Below, piece after piece: positions 28,636 through 37,652 of a stretch of 64,000 nt of DNA (within the stretch, counting starts at the first letter, position 1; every line of letters starts with the position of its first letter). The position numbers and the translations under genes are program-made. Under the pieces are notes generated by a model that was not told the DNA's origin, made no database searches, and saw only the letters and a program-made list of their open reading frames with translations. This stretch comes from Clostridia bacterium (GTDB lineage: Bacteria > Bacillota > Clostridia > Oscillospirales > Acutalibacteraceae): positions 1-64,000 of the forward strand of contig JAFQEE010000018.1 in NCBI GenBank assembly GCA_017399175.1. Direction: 5' to 3'.

Positions 28636-28670
28636 TCTCAAAGTACGTAACCCACTATGACACTTTCACG
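28636..28670 (-). other. Candidate MobV oriT (pMV158-like nic)
   Basis: On the minus strand the sequence reads AAGTGTCATAGTGGG then TTACGTACTTTGAG. This resembles the pMV158 nic region TAGTGTG/TTATACTTT, with a flanking AAAGT/ACTTT inverted repeat. It is 50-80 bases upstream of mobV, the expected place. The nick would fall after TAGTGGG; unproven. Confidence 0.5.
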
Positions 28671-28924
28671 CCTTCACCGTGCAAAGATGTCGGTGGGCTC
28701 TGCGAGGCTCATAAACTAAAATTTCTCGCTTATCAAGGGAGCGACAAACTTTAGTTGCGGTATATACCGCAGACGAGCTTCGCTATGTAAGGGTGGCTGT
28801 AGTATCCTTTATACCGAGTTGCATTGGTGGGGGCAGTTATCATATAAAGAAATTGTCTCTACAAGTAATGGGAATGAGCCACATAAAATTGTTCCTAATT
28901 TTCAGAAATACTTTTAAGAAAATA
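28671..28924. other. Upstream region of the MobV element, no gene
   Basis: GC-richer stretch with several short palindromes (for example GCGGTATATACCGC near 28757). It is probably part of the oriT/relaxosome region. No open frame is supported. Confidence 0.3.
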
Positions 28925-29010
28925 AAAAAGCCGTCACATAGACAGCACAAATAGCGGGAAGACATTTCATCCTCTCGCACAGTTTGCACTGAAACTATGT
29001 AACGGCTTAA
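28919..29010 (-). terminator. Large terminator hairpin 1 of 3
   Basis: AGCCGTCACATAG (28929-28941) pairs with CTATGTAACGGCT (28995-29007), one mismatch, closing a 53-nt structured loop. On the minus strand the stem is followed by TTTTTTATTTT. Confidence 0.7.
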
Positions 29011-29327
29011 AACTTAAGCTCTGATTGTCCGTATGTTACTAACCGAGTATCGGACCATACTTTTTCGGTCAGATAATATGTGTCGGCATAAAGCCAATAA
29101 GTAAAGAATATGTGTTTCAGTTTGTATTCAGTTTTAAGATAAATACATTATTTACCAATTTACTATTATAAAGAACATTTGTTCCTTTGTCAATGATTTT
29201 CTACAAAATTCTTGCCGTTTCACCTGAAATAGTTCCTGCCCCGGAATCACACCGTAGCGTTGCCTCGCTCGTATCATCGCAAAGTCGTATCACCTTCAGA
29301 CGGTCATTCAGTTGTCAAGGTGCATAA

Positions 29328-29374
29328 AAGCAAAAAAGTCCTCACCTCCGATGAACAGAGGAAAGGACTTTTAC
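29328..29374 (-). terminator. Terminator hairpin 2 of 3
   Basis: AAAAGTCC (29334-29341) pairs with GGACTTTT (29365-29372), and CCTC (29345-29348) pairs with GAGG (29358-29361). On the minus strand TTTTTT follows. Confidence 0.7.
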
Positions 29375-29395
29375 CGTCGGTATCACGCAAGACAA

Positions 29396-29458
29396 ACAAA
29401 AAAACACCGCTGAAATAAGTACAGATTACCTCTGTTCTTATCTTCATACGGTGCTTGG
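29396..29458 (-). terminator. Terminator hairpin 3 of 3
   Basis: CACCG pairs with CGGTG at the base, and ATAAGTACAGA pairs with TCTGTTCTTAT (one mismatch) above it. On the minus strand a run of seven Ts follows. Confidence 0.7.
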
Positions 29459-29561
29459 GTAGTCAATAAATATTGCTCCGCTTACGCGCTACAAAGTTAA
29501 TATTTAATTTGTGACATCATTATATAAAACAAATGTATGTTTGTCAATAGAATTTCACATA

Positions 29562-30227
29562 TTATAATTCGTTTCTGTGCTTCGATTTTCGTTTTCGCTC
29601 ATTTTTTATAAATCGTTCTATTGCTATTTCTTCTGACACCTCTTCGTCTGGATTAGATGTAAAACGATAAGTAACATCCACTGCATTTTTATATTGTTTT
29701 GATGCATTTGGAAAAAGCCTCAGAGCTAACTGATATCTATTCGGATTTCTTTTATTGGGTTGTGGAAGGCGCATAATAGCTAATCTATAACAATGATCTG
29801 GATCAACCCCCAATTTATTGCATAAACTATATTTTTCCACCTTAAGCAATTCTTCATCCTCAAAAGGTTCTATATTTGGTGGACATTGCGTGATTAAAGC
29901 ACGGCAAAAAGCATTCAAAAAACTGATTCCTTTAGAATCAAATTCAATACCAAAATATTTCCTTAATTCAGTTAAATTGAAGTCCATGATTTCCCTGGAA
30001 TTTATATAAAGTTCATATGTATCATCTAACTTTCCTTGCTTCATAAATATAAGATGGAATAGTGCATATTGTGTTAATTCAGTTCTTTCATTTTTTGAAA
30101 TGGAATATGCTGCAACAAAAAATTTATTTCCACGATAGTTGAATTTAAACGGATACATATTAATTTGTAATTGATGCATTTTTTCACGAAGAACTTTGTA
30201 ACAACTCAAATCACACTTATAAATCAT
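29562..30227 (-). CDS. Unknown protein, possibly DUF6037-like
   Basis: The 221-aa protein opens with 'KMHQLQINMYPFKFNYRGNK' and contains 'FNLTELRKYFGIEF'. The C-terminus is very basic ('KNERKRKSKHRNEL'). It resembles DUF6037-type proteins of accessory regions, which I cannot verify. AGGGGG lies before ATG 30227. It is last in a row of minus-strand genes between two mobile modules, a setting typical of defence cargo. Confidence 0.6.
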   Translation of the reverse strand: MIYKCDLSCYKVLREKMHQLQINMYPFKFNYRGNKFFVAAYSISKNERTELTQYALFHLIFMKQGKLDDTYELYINSREIMDFNLTELRKYFGIEFDSKGISFLNAFCRALITQCPPNIEPFEDEELLKVEKYSLCNKLGVDPDHCYRLAIMRLPQPNKRNPNRYQLALRLFPNASKQYKNAVDVTYRFTSNPDEEVSEEIAIERFIKNERKRKSKHRNEL

Positions 30228-30266
30228 AATACTTATGCCCCCTTGTGATGCTTTTTTGTTAATGTC

Positions 30267-30938
30267 TTACTTTCTAATAATGACAAGATTATGATATACC
30301 TTTTGAGGATAAATATTAAGCGTATTATTATATCCATATATCGAATCATTATTGTCAGAATCATCTACGATTCTAATTTCTTTTTTTAGTTTATCAATAA
30401 TGGTTTCATGCTCATTTGGGAAAAAACTAGGAAGCCATTCATTTACTAGGGTATATAAGTCAAATTTACTAATCGGGGAGGTATCTATACCATAATCGTT
30501 AAATACTTGCAACACTTTTTCTTTATACTTCGGGTTGATAATATACACTAACCTTTTGTTGAAAATTGCATCATTGATATTCATTATTTCATAATAGTTA
30601 CCCGTCATTTGTAATGTATCCAAATACCAATACTCATGAGTTAAAGCTGCATCGGGTACAAGGTTGTTTTCGTATAAATGTTGCCAACATAATAATTTAT
30701 CATCGAACAAACAAAACTCATGTTCCCAAACAATAATTATTGCTTTGTCTTCATCTTCGTAATCACCGAAATTATCTTCTGCGGCATTTATGCATCTTTC
30801 TATTGAATCACATAAACAAATTCGAGGTATAGATTTATCTTCCCCGGTTGCAATATTTTCAGGAATTCGAGGTATAAATTCTTTTTTTAATGACTCGGTA
30901 GTATCATAACTAATATGATATAGTTTTATTGTTTGCAT
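30267..30938 (-). CDS. Unknown protein
   Basis: The 223-aa acidic protein starts 'LYHISYDTTESLKKEFIPRI' and has 'IPRICLCDSIERCINAAE'. This pattern is seen in small mono-domain proteins that look distantly like ADP-ribosyl-transfer folds, but no catalytic set can be assigned with confidence. GAGGTAACAT precedes ATG 30938. It lies 39 bases upstream of the 29562-30227 gene and is likely co-transcribed. Function unknown. Confidence 0.6.
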   Translation of the reverse strand: MQTIKLYHISYDTTESLKKEFIPRIPENIATGEDKSIPRICLCDSIERCINAAEDNFGDYEDEDKAIIIVWEHEFCLFDDKLLCWQHLYENNLVPDAALTHEYWYLDTLQMTGNYYEIMNINDAIFNKRLVYIINPKYKEKVLQVFNDYGIDTSPISKFDLYTLVNEWLPSFFPNEHETIIDKLKKEIRIVDDSDNNDSIYGYNNTLNIYPQKVYHNLVIIRK

Positions 30939-31000
30939 ATGTTACCTCATATATATGTTTTACACAAATACATAGTAAAATGTGTTGCATATTGTTTTCA

Positions 31001-31918
31001 CTATAGAATTCTATATGATAACAAACCATATCTTTTATCAGAAAGTTGCATTTGATATAGATTTATTTTCTTTTTTTTGCAAATCTCAATTAATTGTTGT
31101 TTAATATTATAATCTATTTTTGCCCCCAAATAAATAGTTTGAGGCTTTATCATTTTTGTAATCATTCCTTTTTGATATGGTTCGTTTATCTTATATTCAC
31201 CGAAAAGTCGCCATTCTTTTTCATATGCCCATTCGATAGATTTAGTTTTTATTGATTTTAAAAACACATCATGGTGGTCATAAAATTTTTTTAACGAACT
31301 AATAGTTAAATATTCATCTGAATATGAAACAGGGAATATGTTAATACCAAACATATTGATAATGTCACGAAAATCATAACCAATACAAAAACCTTTATGA
31401 GAATTGGCATAATGTGCCCACATTAATAATGAGTTTTTATTTTCGCTAAAAGATGCCACAAAGGCCCTATTCCGTTTTAATGCTAGTTCCTCTAGAAGTT
31501 TTTTTCCATTTCCTTTCGCTTCATCTATATAATTTTTATAAATACGATGATTTTGATCTATGTGTTTTAGTTTCATTAACATGAGTAGATCTGGACACAA
31601 TTGAACTAAATCGTTTGCAATTTTCTCAAAATCAATATATATTTTACATTCAAAAGGGTCATTGAATTCACTTAGTGTTGATAACCATATACTTCCATTT
31701 TTTATGTTATCAATGTCCCAAGCATTTCCAGGTCTATATCTATATAACATAGGAGGAGCATATTTTAAAAGATGTGTTTTTATTTTCAAATAAATTTCTT
31801 TATCAATAGGCTCTGATATAGGCGAACCTTTATCGTCAAAGTGTAATAATTTTGAGTTAACACTTTTTCTTGCAGAAAGCAACAAATCATCCAAAAAATC
31901 AAGTTGTTCCTTGTTCAT
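31001..31918 (-). CDS. DUF2971 domain protein
   Basis: The 305-aa protein shows the DUF2971 hallmarks in order: 'LYRYRPGN', 'IWLSTLSEFNDPFECK', 'VASFSENKNSLLMWAHYAN', 'GFCIGYDF', 'EWAYEKEWRLFGEY' and 'IYLGAKI'. The family is common in phage and defence islands; its activity is not established. ATG 31918 or GTG 31930 could start it, and neither has a strong ribosome site. It is flanked by unknown accessory genes on the same strand. Confidence 0.85.
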   Translation of the reverse strand: MNKEQLDFLDDLLLSARKSVNSKLLHFDDKGSPISEPIDKEIYLKIKTHLLKYAPPMLYRYRPGNAWDIDNIKNGSIWLSTLSEFNDPFECKIYIDFEKIANDLVQLCPDLLMLMKLKHIDQNHRIYKNYIDEAKGNGKKLLEELALKRNRAFVASFSENKNSLLMWAHYANSHKGFCIGYDFRDIINMFGINIFPVSYSDEYLTISSLKKFYDHHDVFLKSIKTKSIEWAYEKEWRLFGEYKINEPYQKGMITKMIKPQTIYLGAKIDYNIKQQLIEICKKKKINLYQMQLSDKRYGLLSYRIL

Positions 31919-31956
31919 TTTAATTACCACTAATTTTCATAATTCTAAAAAAACTG

Positions 31957-32670
31957 TTACATCCATACCGCAAAAGGTATTGCCTTATAAAACTGGTCAC
32001 TTGATTTCACAAGTTCACCTAAAACAAAGAAATTAAAACTATTAGCTTTGCTAATAGCCCATGTTAAATGTCGAATATCTTTCTTAATTTTAGAGTTAGA
32101 CATATGCATCATTATGCCATATTTAACATTTTTGTTTATATTCAATTTATAATAATCATCGGTATTCATATAATCAGAACAATGTTTGTGGATAAAATGA
32201 GTATTACCTGTTTCAAGAATTAAAACAGAATTTTTATCTATAACAACTTTTTCACGTTCACTTGCATCATAAACGTGTAATAAAGAACTGTCGGTCTTTC
32301 TATCAATAATATCACTAAGAAAAAATGTCGCTTTTCCTACAAACAAAAGACTTTCATTAAATGGCTGATTGTTTTCTATAATCTCTTGCAATGAAGAAAT
32401 AACCTCTTTTTCTTTAGTTAAATAATTTATAAGCAACTGAGCTTTTCGAGGTGTTGATATAACAATTTTATTTGTATATGATTCAGAAAAAGCTTCTTTA
32501 CCTGATAAACCAAAGCCTAAAAAACTCAATAGCTTTGATTCAGCAGATACATTCATATCTTCTGAATTGGTTGTTAACACCGTTTGCTCAGTGATGTCTC
32601 CGAAAAATTGAGAATATAAGCTATCAATAAAGTAGTCATCTATGTATACAAAAGAATAATAAGGCTTCAT
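31957..32670 (-). CDS. Unknown protein, perhaps DUF6414-like
   Basis: The 237-aa protein begins 'YSFVYIDDYFIDSLYSQFFG' and has 'LLSFLGFGLSGKEAFSES', a Lys/Leu-rich middle and a hydrophobic end. It resembles proteins with an N-terminal 'YLD..-yS' segment found beside DUF2971 genes, which I cannot confirm. AGGAG precedes ATG 32670. It is in the same direction as, and 38 bases from, the DUF2971 gene, so a shared operon is likely. Confidence 0.6.
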   Translation of the reverse strand: MKPYYSFVYIDDYFIDSLYSQFFGDITEQTVLTTNSEDMNVSAESKLLSFLGFGLSGKEAFSESYTNKIVISTPRKAQLLINYLTKEKEVISSLQEIIENNQPFNESLLFVGKATFFLSDIIDRKTDSSLLHVYDASEREKVVIDKNSVLILETGNTHFIHKHCSDYMNTDDYYKLNINKNVKYGIMMHMSNSKIKKDIRHLTWAISKANSFNFFVLGELVKSSDQFYKAIPFAVWM

Positions 32671-32719
32671 TTATGGCTCCTAGTTATTACAGAATTATTT
32701 TTATAATTATAAGCAACTG

Positions 32720-33658
32720 TTATTTGATAAATTGAATAATATATTGATCTTGTGAAGGATTATTAACTTCAGTTTCAATAATATAAGGAGTATTCTTTCC
32801 CCAACTAATGTTATATAATTTTTGCAAATCTGTTGTTGGAATATATTGACTTGTTTGAGCGTGGCCTATTTCTTTTAATCCATTACCATTTTTTCTGCTG
32901 TATGCTTTTACTGCTCTAGGTTCAAAATCCAAACAAATATTAAATATTAATTTTTCAACAGGGTGTTTTATTCGAACTAACGATATGCTCTGAATTTCTT
33001 TCTTTTTATCATACACGGAAAGTTCATTTGGTATTGTGATTGAATAAGAAATATCAAACTCTTCATTAGGAGCTATAGGTGTATCAAAATTAATTTTAAA
33101 AGTATGTTGAAGTCTTTTTTCGCTAGTAGAATGCAAACATTCAACAACAAGTGTTCTTTTGCTTATATTGTTTTGAGCAGTAATATTCATATCATCAAAA
33201 GCTATAGGAATATCTGAAGATTCTGTATAAATCAAAAAACTGCTTATATCTTTGCTTATGTTCTTACCTTTTAATTGTCTAAAAGAATGATAATCCAAAG
33301 AGCCAGCAAAATCCAATTGATCTTGTCGATATATAAGTTCATATTTATGTATATAATCAAAAGCTCTTTCATCGAGAGTTCGCAAACTAATTTGTGAACC
33401 AAAACGGTGATTTAATATATTTAAAATGTCACCAAAATCTTTGGAATACATATTAACATGCCTAGATAATATTTCAAAACATACATTGAAAAGCAGCGGA
33501 ACAAAAAATACTAATCCTACTTTTACAAAAAATATTTTTTTGGGAAAATCAGAAAGTTCTATATTACCAAATAATGTTACAACTGAAATTAATAAAGTTA
33601 ATAAAAAAACATATCTAGCAAGAAAGCTGCTTGTTAATAAATCGTAAAGTTTTCGCAT
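32720..33658 (-). CDS. Two-transmembrane protein with a beta-rich domain
   Basis: The 312-aa protein (ATG 33658, AGGTG upstream) has two N-terminal transmembrane helices ('YVFLLTLLISVVTLF' and 'VGLVFFVPLLFNVCFEIL'). A cytosolic domain of about 240 residues with Ig-like beta strands follows ('NEEFDISYSITIPNELSV'). A 2TM-plus-sensor or effector layout is frequent among defence systems. It is the first gene of the 29562-33658 row. Family not recognised. Confidence 0.6.
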   Translation of the reverse strand: MRKLYDLLTSSFLARYVFLLTLLISVVTLFGNIELSDFPKKIFFVKVGLVFFVPLLFNVCFEILSRHVNMYSKDFGDILNILNHRFGSQISLRTLDERAFDYIHKYELIYRQDQLDFAGSLDYHSFRQLKGKNISKDISSFLIYTESSDIPIAFDDMNITAQNNISKRTLVVECLHSTSEKRLQHTFKINFDTPIAPNEEFDISYSITIPNELSVYDKKKEIQSISLVRIKHPVEKLIFNICLDFEPRAVKAYSRKNGNGLKEIGHAQTSQYIPTTDLQKLYNISWGKNTPYIIETEVNNPSQDQYIIQFIK

Positions 33659-33745
33659 TTTCACACCTGTATTCAATGATATTAAAATACAAATATTATA
33701 ATTATTAAATAGAAGCAAAACAATCCTATTTACAAAAAAGCTATG

Positions 33746-33770
33746 TTTTTCAACAAAAACGCTTATTTTT
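33746..33770 (+). repeat. 25-bp dispersed AT-rich motif, copy A
   Basis: The core CAACAAAAACGCTTA is flanked by T-runs. It lies 23 bases from the hairpin at 33794-33833, as copy B lies 25 bases from an alike hairpin at 47123-47151. Confidence 0.5.
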
Positions 33771-33793
33771 CACGCTAAGTAAAACAAAAAGTA

Positions 33794-33833
33794 AACCGCG
33801 CCATAGCTATTTCAAATGCTACGATGCGGTTTG
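33794..33833 (-). terminator. Hairpin after the resistance-like operon
   Basis: AAACCGC/GCGGTTT forms the base and TAGC/GCTA the top. On the minus strand it is followed by ACTTTTTGTTTT. It ends the operon transcribed from 37805. Confidence 0.7.
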
Positions 33834-33843
33834 TGCTATTTGC

Positions 33844-34212
33844 TCATTTTTCAATTTCATCCAAGCTATAAATATACTTAAACTCAATTTTATCAGAAGA
33901 ATCACTTTCCTGACCTTCAAGTTCTTCTTTTAATGAGTTGTTTTCATCAATAATGAAATATATTATTTTGCAACCGTATTCAACGGCGGTGGGAATGAAA
34001 ACATCTGCAACCCATTTTGTATCATCAGGGTGATTTTCAAAGCCTGTTCGGGTATCTGCTACATAGTTACAATCACTATGTTTTTTGATAATATCCAAGT
34101 CGTATTCCAATGGTTTGCGGTAATCGTCAAAACGGCAAAATTCTTTCCATTTTACAAAAACTACATTGTAAGCTTCTTCATAATGGACTTCGCAATATTT
34201 TGTGTTATACAT
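33844..34212 (-). CDS. Small conserved protein, STAS/SpoIIAA-like fold guess
   Basis: The 122-aa acidic protein has the conserved block 'CNYVADTRTGFENHPDDTKW' and 'YGCKIIYFIIDENNSLKEEL'. This reads like a single alpha/beta domain similar to SpoIIAA/STAS-type proteins. The ribosome site AAGGAGGAT is strong. It is the last gene of the operon behind the attenuator, 12 bases after the kinase gene. Its role in the operon is unknown. Confidence 0.6.
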   Translation of the reverse strand: MYNTKYCEVHYEEAYNVVFVKWKEFCRFDDYRKPLEYDLDIIKKHSDCNYVADTRTGFENHPDDTKWVADVFIPTAVEYGCKIIYFIIDENNSLKEELEGQESDSSDKIEFKYIYSLDEIEK

Positions 34213-34224
34213 AAGCCATCCTCC

Positions 34225-35202
34225 TTATAAACTTTTTAGGCACTCCAAAATTCCATCTTTGACAGCATTATAATAAACTATATGCTCCATAGTTTCACGG
34301 ACTTCTGAAATGCCCATTTCAATTTCATACTCACCACAATCAATACCTAAAGCGCGCTTGACATTATATTCAAGCCACTCTAAACGTCCGTAACTGCTGT
34401 AATAGATTGTTTCCCAATCATCAGGCAGTTCACCGCCGTTATCAGCATAGGACTTAATAAGTGCTTTGAAAAGGTTGAAATCAATGTTGCAGTTTTCATA
34501 ACCTGACCAACACAAAGCCATTTCATACAGTTCAACGAACGGGCTTGAATAGCAAAGACACTCCAAATCAATGATGCGGCAATCAGCACCGTTCCAAAGA
34601 ACATTTTTACTATCCATATCATTGTGGCAGATTGTCAATACAGATGGCATCCTCTTTACAGCAAGATTGCCCTTTTGCTGACTATCATAAAGAATAGCAC
34701 GGTTAGCACTTAAAAGATTATACAGCTCTGTGTTGCTTTTTGATAGTTTTTCAATAAGCATATCCCAATCAACATTTATTTCACTGCGATTATAAGGCTG
34801 TGATTTCTTTTCAATGCTATGTATTTTAGCAAGAAATTCTCCAATCTTTCGGCAGTGTTCAATAGTGATTTCTTCACCTTTGAGAGGTTTGCCCTCATAA
34901 AAATCAAACAAATAAAAATATTGTCCGTCAATTTCCTGCATCTTCTTACTGTTAAACGTCAAAGCAGGAAGTATAGGAATATCTGTTTGCTCTAACTTTG
35001 CTTCAAGTTCTTCAGCAATACGGTAATTCTCAAAAACAGTATCACGCTTCATAACATAAGGATTTAACAGCTTAATTGCATATTTACCCTTAGTTGTGAA
35101 CAGTGAGTACATTTTGTGCATAAAGCCGCCCTTTAGTTGAGTCGGCTCTGTTATTATTTCGCCTAAATCTAACTGTAGGCATATTTTATTTAATATATCC
35201 AT
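34225..35202 (-). CDS. Aminoglycoside-phosphotransferase-family kinase
   Basis: The 325-aa protein has the APH/choline-kinase fold: a nucleotide-binding N-lobe with Lys in 'KYAIKLLNPYV', the catalytic loop 'ICHNDMDSKNVLWNG' (His-x-Asp...Asn) and the metal site 'CRIIDLECL'. The substrate may be an antibiotic or a small alcohol. It sits in one operon with two acetyltransferases, a nucleotidyltransferase and a methyltransferase, which favours drug modification. Start ATG 35202 with GGAGTAAA upstream. Confidence 0.82.
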   Translation of the reverse strand: MDILNKICLQLDLGEIITEPTQLKGGFMHKMYSLFTTKGKYAIKLLNPYVMKRDTVFENYRIAEELEAKLEQTDIPILPALTFNSKKMQEIDGQYFYLFDFYEGKPLKGEEITIEHCRKIGEFLAKIHSIEKKSQPYNRSEINVDWDMLIEKLSKSNTELYNLLSANRAILYDSQQKGNLAVKRMPSVLTICHNDMDSKNVLWNGADCRIIDLECLCYSSPFVELYEMALCWSGYENCNIDFNLFKALIKSYADNGGELPDDWETIYYSSYGRLEWLEYNVKRALGIDCGEYEIEMGISEVRETMEHIVYYNAVKDGILECLKSL

Positions 35203-35208
35203 AGTGTT

Positions 35209-35826
35209 TTACTCCGAACTTAAAATAATTTGATTAAATTGACTTTCAGGAAGCAGTTTTTCTAATATTTTTATGGCTTTTTTGTACTGATTCTCATAAT
35301 GCGAAAAAGTATCATTTTTCTGAATTTTAAAGCCAAGTTTGATATAGAGCAGGATAGCCTTATAACTCCACGGTTGTGTGTGAATATATACGGGAGTTTC
35401 ACCACATTCATTGAATATATCCATTACCTTTTGGCAAAGAGCTAAACCTATATGTTTGCCTTGATGTTCCGGTGAAACAACAAGCCAATGAAGTGAAGAG
35501 ACTGTATCATTGTCTTTCAAATCATGCCAAGCGATACACGAACCTACAACATCGCCGTAAGTATCAACAACAAAAACGCAACGATATTTCAGTTCATCAA
35601 TTTGGTTGCAATAATTTGTTTTAAAGTATATTTCAGCTTCTTCAACGGATGAAAAATCACCAATTTCATATTCAAGATTTGCCCAATACCCTTCAGCGCC
35701 CACATCATACATCTTAAAGTTATATCCTTCAGGTAACGAAACAGGCCTTGTGCAGATTTCATTACATTTCAATATCAAATTGTAATATGGAATACTTCTG
35801 TCTATTCCTTTTATAAATTCAGACAT
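35209..35826 (-). CDS. GNAT-family N-acetyltransferase
   Basis: The 205-aa protein has the GNAT core 'LHWLVVSPEHQGKHIGLALC' (acetyl-CoA loop Q-G-K-x-I-G) and 'YIHTQPWSYKAILLYIKLGF'. The open frame runs to 35928, but ATG 35826 (MSEFIK) is the likely start, one base after the stop of the nucleotidyltransferase gene, with GGGGAT upstream. It acetylates an unknown amine. Its place in the operon suggests a resistance or detoxifying role. Confidence 0.82.
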   Translation of the reverse strand: MSEFIKGIDRSIPYYNLILKCNEICTRPVSLPEGYNFKMYDVGAEGYWANLEYEIGDFSSVEEAEIYFKTNYCNQIDELKYRCVFVVDTYGDVVGSCIAWHDLKDNDTVSSLHWLVVSPEHQGKHIGLALCQKVMDIFNECGETPVYIHTQPWSYKAILLYIKLGFKIQKNDTFSHYENQYKKAIKILEKLLPESQFNQIILSSE

Positions 35827-35827
35827 A

Positions 35828-36370
35828 TTATTTATCCCCGTATTTTTCCGTAAATCCCTTATAGCTTCGTACATTATCTTCGAACACAGCTTTATATACA
35901 TCCATACTTGAAAATTTATCAAAGCCATATTGCTCGTTTTCTATCAATGATTGTTTGATGTTTATAACGATTTCTTTAAGTTCAGGATTAAATAAAAGTT
36001 TCTGCTTTATATTCTTACTAAAATCCAAAGATTTAGTTATGGTATCGTTATCAAAGAACCAAATATCCACATTGCAAAGCTCACCTAATATTTCAGTCTC
36101 AAATCCATGAAACCAAGCTGTTTTTCCGTCTATGACATCTTTCTTTGCCTCATACCACACAGGGTGAAAGGTGTTAAGAATAAATGAAGTAAGCTCATAC
36201 AGTTTTTCTGTTGTCATTGACTCGTTGGAAACACAAATATCCAAGTCATTCCATGCCATTAAGTCCATAGCATAACTGCCAACACTGTATGGAGTGCCGT
36301 AATTATTTAATTCATTCAGCAAACCAAAATCATAAAGCAGTTGGTCTGCATTGTTTTTATAGTTGTCCAC
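35828..36370 (-). CDS. Nucleotidyltransferase-fold protein
   Basis: The 180-aa protein has a minimal nucleotidyltransferase signature 'YSVGSYAMDLMAWNDLDICV' (Gly-Ser then Asp-x-Asp) and 'GELCNVDIWFF', which could supply the third acidic residue. The size is close to small lincosamide/aminoglycoside nucleotidyltransferases. The start is GTG 36370 with AAGGTG upstream. The stop is one base from the next start. Substrate unknown. Confidence 0.75.
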   Translation of the reverse strand: MDNYKNNADQLLYDFGLLNELNNYGTPYSVGSYAMDLMAWNDLDICVSNESMTTEKLYELTSFILNTFHPVWYEAKKDVIDGKTAWFHGFETEILGELCNVDIWFFDNDTITKSLDFSKNIKQKLLFNPELKEIVINIKQSLIENEQYGFDKFSSMDVYKAVFEDNVRSYKGFTEKYGDK

Positions 36371-36379
36371 AAATTCACC

Positions 36380-37138
36380 TTATTTCACAGCAAGTGTAGC
36401 AAAATACTGCGGATAGTATTTGCCGATTTCATTTCCACCTTCTCTATCACGGTCTTCATATAAATCTTTGAGTATAAAACCTGCTTTCAACTGACCGCCT
36501 ATTTGCTCATCTAAAGTATGGCTGAACTGTACGCCATCACCATTTTTAGTCATTTTTTCAAGCTTCTTCTTTGGCATCTTAAGAGGATTGAACGGCAGAG
36601 GATTAACTACTTTTAAAGGTTTCTTTTCTTCAAATAAAAAATTGATACCATTATCCATACCAGCGAGTAATCTACCTCCCTTTTTGAGTACACGGTGACA
36701 CTCATTCCAGATATGATAAACATCTTCAACATAACTATTAGAAACAGGATGAAAAATCATATCAAAACTTTCATCTTCAAATGGAAGAATTTTTGACATA
36801 TCACCTTTAATAATATCGACATTGTATCCTTCTCTTTCAGCTACCATTCTGTCTGCTTCAAGTTGCTTGTCAGAATAATCAAACACAGTACAATCTGCAC
36901 CAAGTTTTGAGAATACAGGTATCTGCTGACCGCCACCACTTGCAAGTCCTAATACTTTTTTACCTTTCAAATTACCAAACCACTCGTGAGGAACGGTAAT
37001 GCAAGGTGTAAGGTAAACTTCAAAATTATCTGCAGTAGTTTTTTCGTATTCTTCGTGACTTATGGGCAACGACCATTCGCAACCATCTTCTGCCCACGAA
37101 TCCCAAGTTTCTGAATTTATTTTAGTATAGTCAATCAT
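36380..37138 (-). CDS. Class I SAM-dependent methyltransferase
   Basis: The 252-aa protein has the SAM-binding motif I 'KKVLGLASGGGQQIPVFSKL', the acidic loop 'CTVFDYSD' and 'GDMSKILPFEDESFDMIFHP', then 'CHRVLKKGGRLLAGMDNG'. It belongs to the small-molecule methyltransferase type (Methyltransf_11-like). AGGTGAG precedes ATG 37138, and the preceding acetyltransferase stop touches it. Substrate unknown; the operon context is antibiotic-modifying. Confidence 0.85.
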   Translation of the reverse strand: MIDYTKINSETWDSWAEDGCEWSLPISHEEYEKTTADNFEVYLTPCITVPHEWFGNLKGKKVLGLASGGGQQIPVFSKLGADCTVFDYSDKQLEADRMVAEREGYNVDIIKGDMSKILPFEDESFDMIFHPVSNSYVEDVYHIWNECHRVLKKGGRLLAGMDNGINFLFEEKKPLKVVNPLPFNPLKMPKKKLEKMTKNGDGVQFSHTLDEQIGGQLKAGFILKDLYEDRDREGGNEIGKYYPQYFATLAVK

Positions 37139-37636
37139 TTATCTCACCTCAAAATATAATACGCTTGCCTCTGTACCATCACCGAAAGGCTCATCACCTA
37201 TGCAAAGTTCAAATTCGCTATCAGACATCTTTGCAATTTTGTTCCATAAAATTGCACTTGCAATATTATTTTTGTGATACTTTATGTGCCAAAAGCCTTT
37301 ATGAATATTAAAAATCTGTCTGACAGCTTCAGTTGCTACTCCTTGCCGCCTGAAATTATACGAGACAAAAAACTCTGCCATTGACCAATCAATATGTCTT
37401 TCACATTCTTTATACTTGTTAATTAAAGCAAATCCGGCAAGAATTTCATCAACATAAATAAAATAGGCATGTCTGCTTTCTTCTGTAAAATAGTTGTCTA
37501 AATATTTATATCCGAACAAGCCGTTGCTGTTGAATTGTCTTTTATCGTACTGCGAAAACTCATAGTTATATTTTTCGAGAAGATTTGCAAGGGTATCTTT
37601 TTCGCTCATTGTTACTTTTTTGATTGTTGTATTCAT
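37139..37636 (-). CDS. GNAT-family N-acetyltransferase, first gene behind the attenuator
   Basis: The 165-aa protein shows GNAT elements: 'ILAGFALINKY', 'MAEFFVSYNFRRQGVATEAV' (acetyl-CoA loop R-R-Q-G-V-A) and 'NNIASAILWNKIA'. AGGAG lies upstream of ATG 37636. It directly follows the leader peptide and terminator at 37653-37773, so it and the five genes after it are probably attenuator-controlled. Substrate unknown. Confidence 0.85.
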   Translation of the reverse strand: MNTTIKKVTMSEKDTLANLLEKYNYEFSQYDKRQFNSNGLFGYKYLDNYFTEESRHAYFIYVDEILAGFALINKYKECERHIDWSMAEFFVSYNFRRQGVATEAVRQIFNIHKGFWHIKYHKNNIASAILWNKIAKMSDSEFELCIGDEPFGDGTEASVLYFEVR

Positions 37637-37652
37637 TACACTCGTTACTCCT

